DNA of 64,000 nt, taken from assembly GCF_020162115.1 (NCBI RefSeq), contig NZ_CP083911.1:372001-436000 (forward strand), read 5' to 3'. A program made the position numbers and the translations under genes. This DNA is from Tepidimonas taiwanensis (GTDB lineage Bacteria > Pseudomonadota > Gammaproteobacteria > Burkholderiales > Burkholderiaceae_C). The notes under the pieces are model-generated. The model searched no databases, was not told where the DNA came from, and was given only the letters and a program-made list of their open reading frames with translations. The first letter of the stretch is position 1; every line of letters begins with the position of its first letter. Positions 32,190-40,584 of the stretch are shown here, in pieces.

Positions 32190-34681
32190 TTCGCACCTCC
32201 TTGGTTGATCATAAAGTTGAGCAGGTAATCCCGGTACAACTGCACCACCTGCAAGCCGGGGTTGCCCCTCCCGGCGGCGTCGCGAACCTCTTGCGCCATC
32301 GTCTTGAACGACTCGTCCGCGTCGGTGACGATGAACACATGCGACAAGCCGGTGCGGCCGCTGATGGCCTGGAGCAGCCGTCCCATCCGCGTCTCGTCGA
32401 GCAGCACGACGAAGTTGCTGCCCTCGGGGGCGAACAGTGCGGGCTCCGGTTCGTTGCGCCTGAGCTCGGGCCGCGGCCCCACGGCGCCGGCCTTGAGCCA
32501 CAGCAAGGGCAGGATCTCGCGGAAGGCGCGGCGCAGCGACACGCGCTCGGGGTCCAGAAAGTCCAGCTTGAAGTAGGCGAGGTTGGCCGCGAAGCCCTCG
32601 CGCATCGGGCGCTTCTCCTCCTCTGTCACCTTCAGCGGCCCGAGCAGTTCGTTGACCTGTGCCTTCAACTGATCGAACTGGCGCTTGGTCGGCGCCACGA
32701 TGACCAAAGCACTGATGTGCGCCTGCCCTTCCAGGGCTTGCAGCCAATCGTCGGCGGCGGCCGGGTCGAACAGCACGCTGACCGTGTGATCCTCGGACAC
32801 GATGTGGGGGCATGGCTCCGTCACCAGGGTCTGCGGCAGACCGTCGATCAGCGCCACGAGCTGCTTCTTGGCGGCCGTGGTCAGCGCGGCCGGGTCGATG
32901 AAGTCGATGTGCCGGAAGCGGCGCGGCTTGTCGCGCTCTACCGTCTTGCCGGTGAGGTATTCGCCCTCCAGGACGGAACCGTCGTCGCGTCGGCCGAGGA
33001 TGGTGTACTTGCTGCGCGGCCAGGTCACCGAGCGGCAGATGCCCTGCGCCTCCCATTCGTCATCGCCCGGTTGCAGGCCGCGCGCGCGCATGGCCTCGGC
33101 CTCCTCCGCAGACACTTCGTTGTTGGTGACCAGGATGCAGCGGCGCCGGCCGCCGTCGGCGGCGTTGAGCAGGTTGACGGCATGCAGCGTGGTGCCGCTG
33201 CCGGCGAAGAAGTCGAGGATGAGCGCCTGCGGCCGGTCGCGCACCACGGCGGCAACGGCATCGCGCGTGCTGTAGAGCGACTTGGGAAAGGAAAAGCGCC
33301 CGCCTTCGCCCAGGATGCTCTTCAGCAAGGCAGAGCCGTAGATGCCGGAGTCGTGCAGCGGGCGATGCCAGACGGTTTTGGGAAAACGCTGTTCGCGTTC
33401 GGTGTAGCGGACTTCGACCGCACCGGTTGCCGCGTCGCGGGCCACGACCTCGATGGCGCCTTCCTCGATCTGTCGGCGTGCTTTCTCACCCAGATAAAGC
33501 ACCGTCCACGTGCCACGCTGTTCGTCATAACCGCCCAGCTTGACGAAGCCCTGATCGATCAGAGCGCGCAGACTGTTCGGTCCGACCCGCCAATTGCCCC
33601 AACTCCCATCCGTGCGGATGGGCCAGGCCACAGAGCGCGGCGCGTGCGCCGTGAGGTCCGGCACCTGCGGCAGCGGCAGTGGCTCGCCCACGCCGGTGAT
33701 GCGGCGCGTCTCAGGCTCGACGAAGATGGGGTAGAACAGCCCGGGCCGATCCTCGCGCCGGGAGTTGGTGCCGCCGCGCAGCAACCACTCCCAGCGCGGT
33801 GTGGTGAACCGCTTGCCTTCGCGTTCAGGATTGAGCAGGTCGTCGTGGTGGGGAACGGTGCCCGCGCCGGGGGCAAAGCAGTAGAGCGCATATTCCTCGG
33901 CGCGCGCAAAGCGGCCCTGCGCCACGCCTTTAGCGTTGATGACGACGGTCACGGTTTGCCGCGCCCAGTCGGGAAACAGCCGCTCCAGCAACATTCCCAG
34001 GTGGTGAACTTCATGCTCATCGATGGTGACGATCAGCACCCCGGTGTCGGCTTTCAGCAGCCGCTTGGCGAGCTTCAGCCGCTTTTCCATGAAGGCCAGC
34101 CACTTGCTGTGCCGCCACTGGTCGTTGGCGTCCACGTAGTCGTTGTTGTACTTCCAGTCGCGCGCGCCGGTGTTGTAGGGCGGGTCGATGTAGATGCAGT
34201 CCACCCGGCCGGCGTAGAGGTAGTCCAGCAGTTGCAGTGCGTGGTAGTTGTCGGCTTCGATCAGCACATGCCAGGGCCCGGCAGGGTCGCCGTTTTGCAC
34301 CGCGTCCACGGGCACCAGCGAGGGGAAGATCGGCTCGCCGAACTCCCGGACCACGAGCAGTTCATCGACGGCCAGATCGACCGTCTCGGTGGCCGGCGGG
34401 TTCGTCTGCGTTGAATGCGGTTCGCTGCCGGGTCGGATGCAGGTCGCGATGCCGTCGCGCACCCGCAAGACCCGCCAAACGTCCTTGAGCGGGCCTGCGC
34501 GCCGGCAGACCAGGTCACCGCGGCGCGGCCTGGTCTTGGGCAGCGGCAACCGTTCGGGCAGGTGGTCCTCGAACACCAGGCCGAATTTCTTTTCTTTCGA
34601 GGCGCTGGCCCACTCTGCGGCCAGCCGCTCGCGCAGACGTGGGTCGGTGACCTGGGCAATCAGATCGTGGATGGCTGACAA
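32186..34681 (-). CDS. Type III-like DNA methyltransferase (Mod)
   Basis: An 831-residue methyltransferase of the beta class: the catalytic DPPY (166-169, YIDPPYNTG) comes before the AdoMet-binding FAGSGTT (492-498). Between and after them lies the presumed target-recognition region. The long N- and C-terminal parts exceed a bare methyltransferase, as in Type III Mod. The start is TTG at 34681, with AGGAGG five bases upstream; no better ATG is available. It would methylate adenine in its target and guide Res. It opens a four-gene operon with antitoxin, toxin and Res, all junctions overlapping. Confidence 0.87.
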   Translation of the reverse strand: MSAIHDLIAQVTDPRLRERLAAEWASASKEKKFGLVFEDHLPERLPLPKTRPRRGDLVCRRAGPLKDVWRVLRVRDGIATCIRPGSEPHSTQTNPPATETVDLAVDELLVVREFGEPIFPSLVPVDAVQNGDPAGPWHVLIEADNYHALQLLDYLYAGRVDCIYIDPPYNTGARDWKYNNDYVDANDQWRHSKWLAFMEKRLKLAKRLLKADTGVLIVTIDEHEVHHLGMLLERLFPDWARQTVTVVINAKGVAQGRFARAEEYALYCFAPGAGTVPHHDDLLNPEREGKRFTTPRWEWLLRGGTNSRREDRPGLFYPIFVEPETRRITGVGEPLPLPQVPDLTAHAPRSVAWPIRTDGSWGNWRVGPNSLRALIDQGFVKLGGYDEQRGTWTVLYLGEKARRQIEEGAIEVVARDAATGAVEVRYTEREQRFPKTVWHRPLHDSGIYGSALLKSILGEGGRFSFPKSLYSTRDAVAAVVRDRPQALILDFFAGSGTTLHAVNLLNAADGGRRRCILVTNNEVSAEEAEAMRARGLQPGDDEWEAQGICRSVTWPRSKYTILGRRDDGSVLEGEYLTGKTVERDKPRRFRHIDFIDPAALTTAAKKQLVALIDGLPQTLVTEPCPHIVSEDHTVSVLFDPAAADDWLQALEGQAHISALVIVAPTKRQFDQLKAQVNELLGPLKVTEEEKRPMREGFAANLAYFKLDFLDPERVSLRRAFREILPLLWLKAGAVGPRPELRRNEPEPALFAPEGSNFVVLLDETRMGRLLQAISGRTGLSHVFIVTDADESFKTMAQEVRDAAGRGNPGLQVVQLYRDYLLNFMINQGGAK

Positions 34682-34818
34682 AAGACCCTCCTTACGGCTC
34701 GCGACCTGTCGTCGGCCACGCGCGTCATGACAGTGAGTTTGTGGCGCCCAAGTGGCAAGCCCACCGGGCGCTGGCGTTCACAGACTCTGAGTTTCATCGT
34801 TATGGGCCCTCCGGAAGG

Positions 34819-35166
34819 TCAGTGGCCCCGCGCGATGCGCTTGGCTTGGCACAGCTCGATCAGACCGTTGAGTTCTCGTACGCCAGTGTACTGGGCGCGA
34901 TACTTTACTTCGAAGGGAAACAGCTCGCCACCCACTTTGGCGACGAGATCCACTTCCCAGTCTTTTTTGCCACGCCAGTAAGAGAAGCGCACGGTCTGCG
35001 CGCAGTAGCGGGCAACAGGTGCTTGAACACGGCCGTCTCGGTGGCTACGCCCAGCGCCGCGGCGTCCTCCAGGATGGCCTTGCCCTCGAGCATCACGGCC
35101 GGCGCAATGGCCGCATCGGCCAGGTAGATCTTGAAGCGCGCGCGCACGTCGAGCCGTATCAGACGC
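34819..35166 (-). pseudogene. DUF4143-type ATPase C-terminal remnant, frameshifted
   Basis: Reading from about 35166, RARFKIYLADAAIAPAVML...GVATETAVFKHL is followed by a frameshift near 35026-35020; the next frame continues ARYCAQTVRFSYWRGKKDWEVDLVAKVGGELFPFEVKYRAQY to a TGA at 34819-34821. Both parts together match the C-terminal domain of the large family of AAA ATP-binding proteins with DUF4143 (the EVD...VK nuclease-like part). The ATPase domain is missing; upstream DNA is phage-like instead. Confidence 0.7.
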
Positions 35167-35174
35167 TGGGATTG

Positions 35175-35528
35175 CTCACGAGCGATGAGATGAGACGGGC
35201 TGGCGTCGAGGGTCTTTATGACTGGGCGCTCGCCGCCGATGATGTCCGTCACGCTTTTCGGCGTCATGGCGATCCGGCGACAGAGGCGCGTCTTGGCCAG
35301 TTAGCCGTGACCGCCGATGACTTCCGCCTCGCGGCCATCGCGCTGCGAGACGGACAGTGGCGTCTCGATGGGACGACGGATATTGGCCGCCCGGCCATCG
35401 TGCTTGAATACACGGACCCACAGTCCGGTATCCGCTACGTGATGGTGTGGGAAGTGCGCACCGGGCGCAAGATGATCGTGCTCAAGAGCATGAGAAAGTG
35501 GCCCGCCCCGGGAGCTCCACGTCCTTGA
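35175..35528 (+). pseudogene. Mu-like phage head-morphogenesis gene, C-terminal remnant
   Basis: The frame runs through LYDWALAADDVRHAFRRHGD and ARLGQLAVTADDFRLAAIAL to VMVWEVRTGRKMIVLKSMRK. This is the pattern of the nuclease-like C-terminal domain on Mu gp30-type (SPP1 gp7-related) head proteins. Its 5-prime part is absent and the frame simply opens in from the ATPase remnant. The next fragment belongs to the neighbouring gene in Mu-like phages, which supports the call. Confidence 0.55.
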
Positions 35529-35584
35529 CGACTTCCGGGTATGAGTCGGACGCCCCCATGCTTGGGCCACTGAAAGGATAGCAC

Positions 35585-35692
35585 ATGATCCGCATCGACA
35601 TCGACGACCGCGAAGTGTGCCTGGCGCTGGAAGAGCTGCGTCGCCGCGCTTCGAACATAAAACCCGCCATGCACACCGTCGCCGACCATTAA
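35585..35692 (+). pseudogene. Mu gpG-like phage virion morphogenesis gene, 5-prime remnant
   Basis: The start MIRIDIDDREVCLALEELRRR resembles the beginning of phage virion-morphogenesis (tail completion) proteins. After 35 codons it ends in TAA, five bases before the inverted-repeat end of the degenerate IS at 35697, so the rest of the gene has been lost or displaced by that insertion. Confidence 0.55.
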
Positions 35693-35696
35693 CATA

Positions 35697-36577
35697 GTCG
35701 TCCCTGAAATCTTCACCCGATCCCCGGTTGCGAGTGCATCAAGCCTGGCCTGAGCGATATCGCCCCCGCCCCCGCCTCGGCCTGCTGCAACAGGCGCAAA
35801 AGAAGGGATGGGCTCGATGTTTGCATGGCCTGAGCAGCTTGCTCTTCTGCTTGCTGATCCGTTGGGTCTTGCCTCGGTGCACGATGCGCACGTCCGGGTT
35901 GTCGGCATCCACCCCCGGTAGCCCCGATCGACGAACACCGTTGCGGGATCGACCGCACGGTCCTGTATCAGGATACTGGCCTGCTCCAGTTGTTCGGCCA
36001 GCGTGTGGCCGTCGTAGGGGTTGCCATGGAAGGCCCGAGCGCCCACGATCAGGTTGCCCTTGTGCGTGCTGGCAATGCCCACCTTGACACCGAATTCGTC
36101 GGGTGTTCGGGCCTTGCCCTTGCTGATACAGTCGCGCCAGCATTGCGCCAGCGCTGGACCACCCCTTCGTCCAACTCGTTGAGGGCGTGCTTGAGATACA
36201 GGAGGCTGATCATGATGCGCAGCGGCACGCGCGGGCGCCCCGCGTGGCTCAAGCGTTCGCGGCGCTGCACCTGTTCACCAAACAGATCGAGATCGGGCAT
36301 GGCGATGCCCGAGCGCGCCTTGCGCGACAACAGATGCGCCACCGATCCTCCGATTTGCTGTCAGGGCATGCGAGAGGCCAGCACCGCCAGCGGGTGGCGC
36401 AGATCGATCATGTGATCGATGCGCGAGCGGAAGAAATCGTCTGTGGCAGGGCGGGCAAACTTCACAGAAAACTCCCGCAAATCGCGCACACGAGGATGTG
36501 AGAGTGGGAGATATTTTTGCCGAGAAAGCGTGAAATCCAGAGCTAAATCAAATAGTTATGAGTAAATCGGGTGTGGC
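35697..36577 (-). mobile_element. Degenerate IS5-like element related to the three intact copies
   Basis: The left end GTCGTCCCTGAAATCTTCA is close to the 1632-bp element ends. A degenerate right end, GTTATGAGTAAATCGGG, is near 36556-36572. The transposase inside lacks its middle and has stops and frameshifts. The present length is about 880 bp, near half of a complete copy. Confidence 0.7.
35702..36464 (-). pseudogene. IS5-family transposase pseudogene
   Basis: From a GTG at 36464 it reads KFARPATDDFFRSRIDHMI, with TGA in place of the Trp codon in the SRMPW motif (about 36361), then DLDLFGE, GRPRVPLRIMISLLYLKHAL and DEGVVQRW. About 200 residues are then missing, and the C-terminal part (GNLIVGARAFHGNPYDGHTL) follows in another frame and is lost after DRGYRG. 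It is clearly homologous to, but not identical with, the transposase of the three intact copies. Confidence 0.8.
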
Positions 36578-36590
36578 TGGATACAAGGCG

Positions 36591-36932
36591 TCACCCGCTT
36601 ACCCACAACATCAACGCATACACCCCCGTGCCCAGCAGCGTGGAGGCCGCCAGCCCCCCGCGCAGGCGCTGGAGGAGGATCACGGCGGCCAGGGCAACAG
36701 CCGTGGGCAGGGCGCGAGTGGGGCCAGCGGCTGGCCACAGCAGAGGGAAGAGCGACGCCACCAGCAGGGCGGCGATGGCGGCCGGGCCGATGGCCGAGGA
36801 CCAGCGGCGGATGAGGTGCGAACGCTCGGTACTTTGACGCAGCCCCCACCAGAAGGGCAAGGCGCGCAGCAGGAAGGTGCCCAGCCCACAGGCCAGCACG
36901 GTCAGCAGCTGTATCCAGCCGGCTTCAGTCAT
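36591..36932 (-). CDS. azlD: AzlD-type branched-chain amino-acid exporter subunit
   Basis: A small membrane protein of 113 residues with three to four hydrophobic segments (WIQLLTVLACGLGTFLLRALP; IGPAAIAALLVASLFPLLW). It is the usual small partner of AzlC in exporters of leucine-like amino acids or analogues. The start overlaps the end of azlC by 8 bp. It is the last gene of the operon begun by the HTH-cupin-methyltransferase gene. Confidence 0.88.
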   Translation of the reverse strand: MTEAGWIQLLTVLACGLGTFLLRALPFWWGLRQSTERSHLIRRWSSAIGPAAIAALLVASLFPLLWPAAGPTRALPTAVALAAVILLQRLRGGLAASTLLGTGVYALMLWVSG

Positions 36933-37632
36933 CGTCGCCGTCCTCGTCCTCGCGTGCCTGCAGCAACTGCAGGGCCGCACCGGCCAGCATGCCGGCCGGG
37001 ATGGCCAGATGGGCCGGGCCCAGGGCCAGGCCCAGAAGCGTGACACCCGCCGCCCCCCACAGCGCCCGGCCACGTCCGTGCACCCCCATCTGCAGCAGCA
37101 GCGACAGGAAGAGCGCCGGCAGCACGAACTGCAAAGCCTCCTGCAGCAGGGGGATCCGGTCGACCAGCTGGGCGCCGGTCTCGGCCCCCAGCCAGGTGCC
37201 AGCGATCCACGCGCCATAAGCCCCGGCCTGCAGGCCAGCTAGCCAGCCCGCGCGCTGTTCCGGGGCCAGGGTGGGCAAACGCGCGGCCGCGCAGGCGAAG
37301 ACTTCGTCGGTCAGGCCAAAGGCCAGGGCCGGGCGCACGCGGGCCGGGCGCGCCTGCGCGAGCTGCTCGGCCACCACCCGGCCGTAGAGCAGATGGCGGG
37401 CATTGAGCAGCCAGATGGTGGGCACCACCGTCAGCGGCCCGCCGCCGGCGGCGAGCAGGGACACCAGCACGAACTGGCTGGCCCCTGCAAAAACGACGGC
37501 TGAGATGGCCACAGCCCATGGAGCCCCCAAACCCATCTGAACGGCGGCCAGCCCGAAAGAAAAAGCCACGGGCACGTAGCCCGCTGCAATGGCTAGGCTG
37601 TCGCCCAGGCCGCGCAGCACCTGGGGCGTCAT
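36925..37632 (-). CDS. azlC: AzlC-type branched-chain amino-acid exporter subunit
   Basis: A membrane protein of 235 residues with the AzlC pattern: GYVPVAFSFGLAAVQMGL, VFAGASQFVLVSLL, a conserved NARHLLYG and FGLTDEVFA. AzlCD exports branched-chain amino acids or azaleucine in known cases. The ATG overlaps the stop of the regulator gene (ATGA), so all three genes are probably made from one message. The C-terminal DEDGDDD tail is unusual but short. Confidence 0.9.
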   Translation of the reverse strand: MTPQVLRGLGDSLAIAAGYVPVAFSFGLAAVQMGLGAPWAVAISAVVFAGASQFVLVSLLAAGGGPLTVVPTIWLLNARHLLYGRVVAEQLAQARPARVRPALAFGLTDEVFACAAARLPTLAPEQRAGWLAGLQAGAYGAWIAGTWLGAETGAQLVDRIPLLQEALQFVLPALFLSLLLQMGVHGRGRALWGAAGVTLLGLALGPAHLAIPAGMLAGAALQLLQAREDEDGDDD

Positions 37633-39632
37633 GCGCCCTCCGGCTTGCTGAAGGTGAAGACATGGGTGCCCCCGCCCCAGTCGTCGCTGCCGGTGGTGGC
37701 AAACACCCGGCGGTGGCGGCGCAACTCCAGCCCGGCGAGCGCGGCCAGCCCGACAAAGCGGCGCGGGAAGGTCTTGCGCTCGACCTCGTAGTCGAAGCTG
37801 GCCACCATGGCCTGCAGCTCCAGCCAGTAGAAGCGCACGAAGGCCCCGATCTCATGTGCAGGGCGCTCGCGCAAACCGGACTCGCACAGGCGCGCATACA
37901 GGTTACGGCACAGGCTCACCGCCTGGGTCGATTTGCCCTCGGTGGCCGCGACCATGGCCATGATGATGGAGCGGCGCAAGTCGCGGTAGAGCTTGAGGTC
38001 CAGCCTCCCTTCGGAGGCCGGCGGCTCGCCCACCCAGGCCATGCTGGCCAGCAGGTAGGCGCTGTGGTGGCGCACCAGGGCGAGGTTGCGTTCATCCACG
38101 CTGGCGAATTCGGGCAGGAACTCGTCGGCCACCACCAGCAGCCCGCCGGGCTGCAGCAGCTGCATGGCCTTTTGCAGCATGAAGGCTGTGTTGAAGTGGT
38201 GCGAGGCGCCGAAAGAGGTGATGAGCGGTGTCTCGCCGCTCGGCAGGTCGAGCTCCAGGAAGCCGCCGTGATGCAGCTCGATGCCCTCAACCCCGTGGGC
38301 ATTGCGCTGCAGGCACACAAACGCCGCCTCGTCGGGTTCGACGGCCAGGAAACGGCAACCCGGATGCAGCTCGTGCAGCATCAGCAACGGCAGACCCGGC
38401 CCTGCGCCCACGTCGATGGCCTGCAAGGCGGGCTGGGGTCCGGCGAAGCTTGCGATATCCTGGGCGGCGGCCACTACTTGGCGGGCATAGGCGGGGTGCA
38501 GCAGCTCGAAGGCATCGTGTTGCTCCACGTCGATGCGGCTGGAGAACGGCCCGTCCCGGCCGCCGCGCTGCGCCGCCGCGGGCGCCGGGCGCACGTGATG
38601 CAGCTGCCGCGGCATGCACATGCGCCCCCGCTGCAGCAGCACCTCAGCGGCCAGGCTGTTGAGCACCCAGCTGTGGCCCTCCAAATAAGCCTGGATCGCA
38701 GCCGTTTCGGACGCGCCAAGCTCGATGAAGGGCGATTCCGCCAGCCGGGCTAGGCGGGTGGCGGCAGCCGGCAGGTCGGCGTTGGCCCAGGCGGGTGGTG
38801 CCTGGTCGGGTTGGGCAAAGGCTCCGGTCAGGGGCATGGGCACCACGGCGACATACGGCCCCTGGGCGTCGTCTTCCACCAGCGACAGCACCGGCCAGCG
38901 CCAGGGACCGGCGGTGGCCTCGTGCTGCATCTGGCGCAGCTTGAGCAGGCCGTCACGCCTATTGAGCGGCTCGCCGCGCAGTCGCAGGATGCGCGCGCCC
39001 AGGCCGTTGGACACCTCCAGCAGGGCGCGCTCCATCACGCTGCGTACCCCCTCCCAGGCGCTCGGGGTCTGGGGCCACTCTAGGTAGAGCGTGGAGGCAC
39101 TGGCCGAATACGTCTTGGGCGGATACACGATCACCACCATGGCCCGGCCGCCTTGCTCGGTGGCCGCGTACACATGCGGCACATCGGCGTCGAAGGCGTG
39201 AGTGTCGCCTGCCCTCACCATGCGCGGCCGGTCGGCCTGCCCCACCAGCATGGCCCCGGACAGCACCGTGATGCGTTCCTTCACCCCTTCCGGATGCGGG
39301 GCGGAGTCCTTGCGGCAGCCTGGCAGCAGTTCGATCAGATAGACCTCGATCTCGGGGTCGTCGGTCGATTTTTCGATTAATCGAACAATCACCCCCTTGT
39401 CCAACAGCTCGCCGCCGTCGCTCAGTTCCTCGTTGACCAGCTGGCCGAAGGGCACTCCCAGGGCGTTGGCCACAGCCCACAGGGTCTCGATCGTGGGGTT
39501 GCCATCGCCGTTTTCCAGCTGCGACAAGGTCGATTTCGCCACCCCGCTGCGCTCGGACAAGCCCGCCAGCGTGAGCCCTCGCTGTTCCCGAAATCGCAGC
39601 AGATTCCTGCCGATGGCTGAGACGGTGCTCAC
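37629..39632 (-). CDS. HTH-cupin regulator fused to a SAM-dependent methyltransferase
   Basis: A 667-residue fusion. Residues 10-65 form an XRE-type helix-turn-helix (LSERSGVAKSTLSQLENG), residues about 95-175 a cupin domain (HPEGVKERITVLSGAML and a second beta half), 180-345 an unassigned linker region with TLYLEWPQTP and similar, and 400-560 a class I methyltransferase with motif I AIDVGAGPGLPLL (404-416), acidic VEPDEA and LLVVADEF. HTH-cupin proteins beside azlCD normally end after the cupin and sense amino acids. The extra methyltransferase half is odd. The start is GTG at 39632 with CAGGAAAA upstream. Its substrate is unknown. Confidence 0.82.
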   Translation of the reverse strand: MSTVSAIGRNLLRFREQRGLTLAGLSERSGVAKSTLSQLENGDGNPTIETLWAVANALGVPFGQLVNEELSDGGELLDKGVIVRLIEKSTDDPEIEVYLIELLPGCRKDSAPHPEGVKERITVLSGAMLVGQADRPRMVRAGDTHAFDADVPHVYAATEQGGRAMVVIVYPPKTYSASASTLYLEWPQTPSAWEGVRSVMERALLEVSNGLGARILRLRGEPLNRRDGLLKLRQMQHEATAGPWRWPVLSLVEDDAQGPYVAVVPMPLTGAFAQPDQAPPAWANADLPAAATRLARLAESPFIELGASETAAIQAYLEGHSWVLNSLAAEVLLQRGRMCMPRQLHHVRPAPAAAQRGGRDGPFSSRIDVEQHDAFELLHPAYARQVVAAAQDIASFAGPQPALQAIDVGAGPGLPLLMLHELHPGCRFLAVEPDEAAFVCLQRNAHGVEGIELHHGGFLELDLPSGETPLITSFGASHHFNTAFMLQKAMQLLQPGGLLVVADEFLPEFASVDERNLALVRHHSAYLLASMAWVGEPPASEGRLDLKLYRDLRRSIIMAMVAATEGKSTQAVSLCRNLYARLCESGLRERPAHEIGAFVRFYWLELQAMVASFDYEVERKTFPRRFVGLAALAGLELRRHRRVFATTGSDDWGGGTHVFTFSKPEGA

Positions 39633-39659
39633 GAGGTTTTCCTGAGAAATATCGGTGTG

Positions 39660-39695
39660 AGTTCATTATAACAAACAAACGATTCGTTCTGTCGG
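39660..39695 (-). promoter_or_regulatory. Promoter of the regulator-azlCD operon with an overlapping palindrome
   Basis: On the minus strand a perfect TATAAT (39665-39670) stands 32 bp before the GTG start. The 11-bp palindrome AACGATTCGTT (39678-39688) falls within the spacer just upstream of it, a position where a bound repressor would block RNA polymerase. The natural candidate is the HTH protein encoded directly downstream (autoregulation), which is inference. No clear -35 is visible. Confidence 0.55.
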
Positions 39696-39761
39696 TCTGT
39701 GTCAGGTGTGCCTCTATAGCACTATGGCGCCACATTGCATCCGGGGAAGGAGGTCCACGCT

Positions 39762-40181
39762 ATGTCCATCGTTTTGCTCATCGTTGGCGTGGTCGTCCTG
39801 GTGGCAGGGGCTGAGGGCCTCACGCGCGGCGCCGCGCGGTCGTCACTGTCCTGGGGGATCTCGCCCCTGGTGGTAGGCTTGACCATCGTGGCCCTCGGCA
39901 CCAGTGCGCCGGAGATGGCGGTGTCGGTAGGCGCAGCCGCCAACGGCACCACCGATCTGGCCGTGGACAACGTGGTGGGCAGCAACATCTTCAACATCCT
40001 TGTCTGCCTGGGCCTGGCCGGCGTGGTGGCGCCCCGTGGCCTGCCCATTTCCGAAGCTGTCCTGAACTTCGATCTGTGGGTGATGGTGGGTGGCCACGCT
40101 GCTGGCCTGCCTGCCCATCTTCATGAGCGGCCGGGAGATCGCGCGCTGGGAAGACGGCGTGCTGCTGGCCTACCGCACCAC
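39762..40181 (+). pseudogene. Calcium/sodium antiporter (YrbG-type), truncated and frameshifted
   Basis: The gene begins normally with GGAGG eight bases before ATG and MSIVLLIVGVVVLVAGAEGL, then TRGAA...GLTIVALGTSAPEMAVS, VGSNIFNILVCLGLAG, all typical of CaCA antiporters. At about 40089 the frame shifts; the continuation LLACLPIFMSGREIARWEDGVLLAY is in another frame and stops matching at about 40181, where an unrelated gene end in the opposite direction begins. About half of the family length (300+ residues) is gone, so it cannot function. Confidence 0.85.
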
Positions 40182-40568
40182 CGCCACCGCCGCCACGGAG
40201 GTGCGCCGCGTCAGCGGCTGGCCGAAGAACAGTGCCCCCAGCAGCACCGTCCACACCGGCATGGTAAAGCCCAGGATGGCCGCCCGCCCGGACGCCAGGG
40301 CGGCCACGCCAAAGATGGCCAGCGTGTGCCAGCCCAGCATGTTGGGCAGTGCCAGCGTGACGATGCTGCGCCACTCGCTGCGCCGGGGCGGCAGGCGCAC
40401 ACCGCGCCAGCGATAGAACGCGAACAGCCACAGCGCGCCGCCGGTCATCGTCACGGCGCGGAAGAACAGGGGCGAGAGCTCCTGCAGCGACAGTTTCATG
40501 ACCGGCCAGTTGACGCCCCACATCAGCGTCAAGGCCACCAGTCCCAGGGCTTGGGCGCGCGACAGCAT
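40182..40568 (-). pseudogene. EamA/DMT-family transporter, N-terminal half only
   Basis: From the ATG at 40568 it reads LGLVALTLMWGVNWPVMKLSL, FFRAVTMTGGALWLFA, IVTLALPNMLGWHTLAIFGVAAL and VWTVLLGALFFGQPLTRRT, four to five membrane segments of an EamA drug/metabolite transporter. It ends about residue 129 at the junction with the truncated antiporter; a stop follows at 40170. A whole family member has two such halves (about 290 residues). The start is 17 bp after thyA on the same strand, so it was once transcribed with it. Confidence 0.85.
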
Positions 40569-40584
40569 CACGGGTAGGGGCGGC

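Noticed and set aside
34662..34799. A 45-codon minus-strand frame with a good GGAGG site before ATG, following the DUF4143 remnant
   Set aside because: It has no recognisable text and overlaps the TTG start and ribosome site of the modification gene; probably chance.
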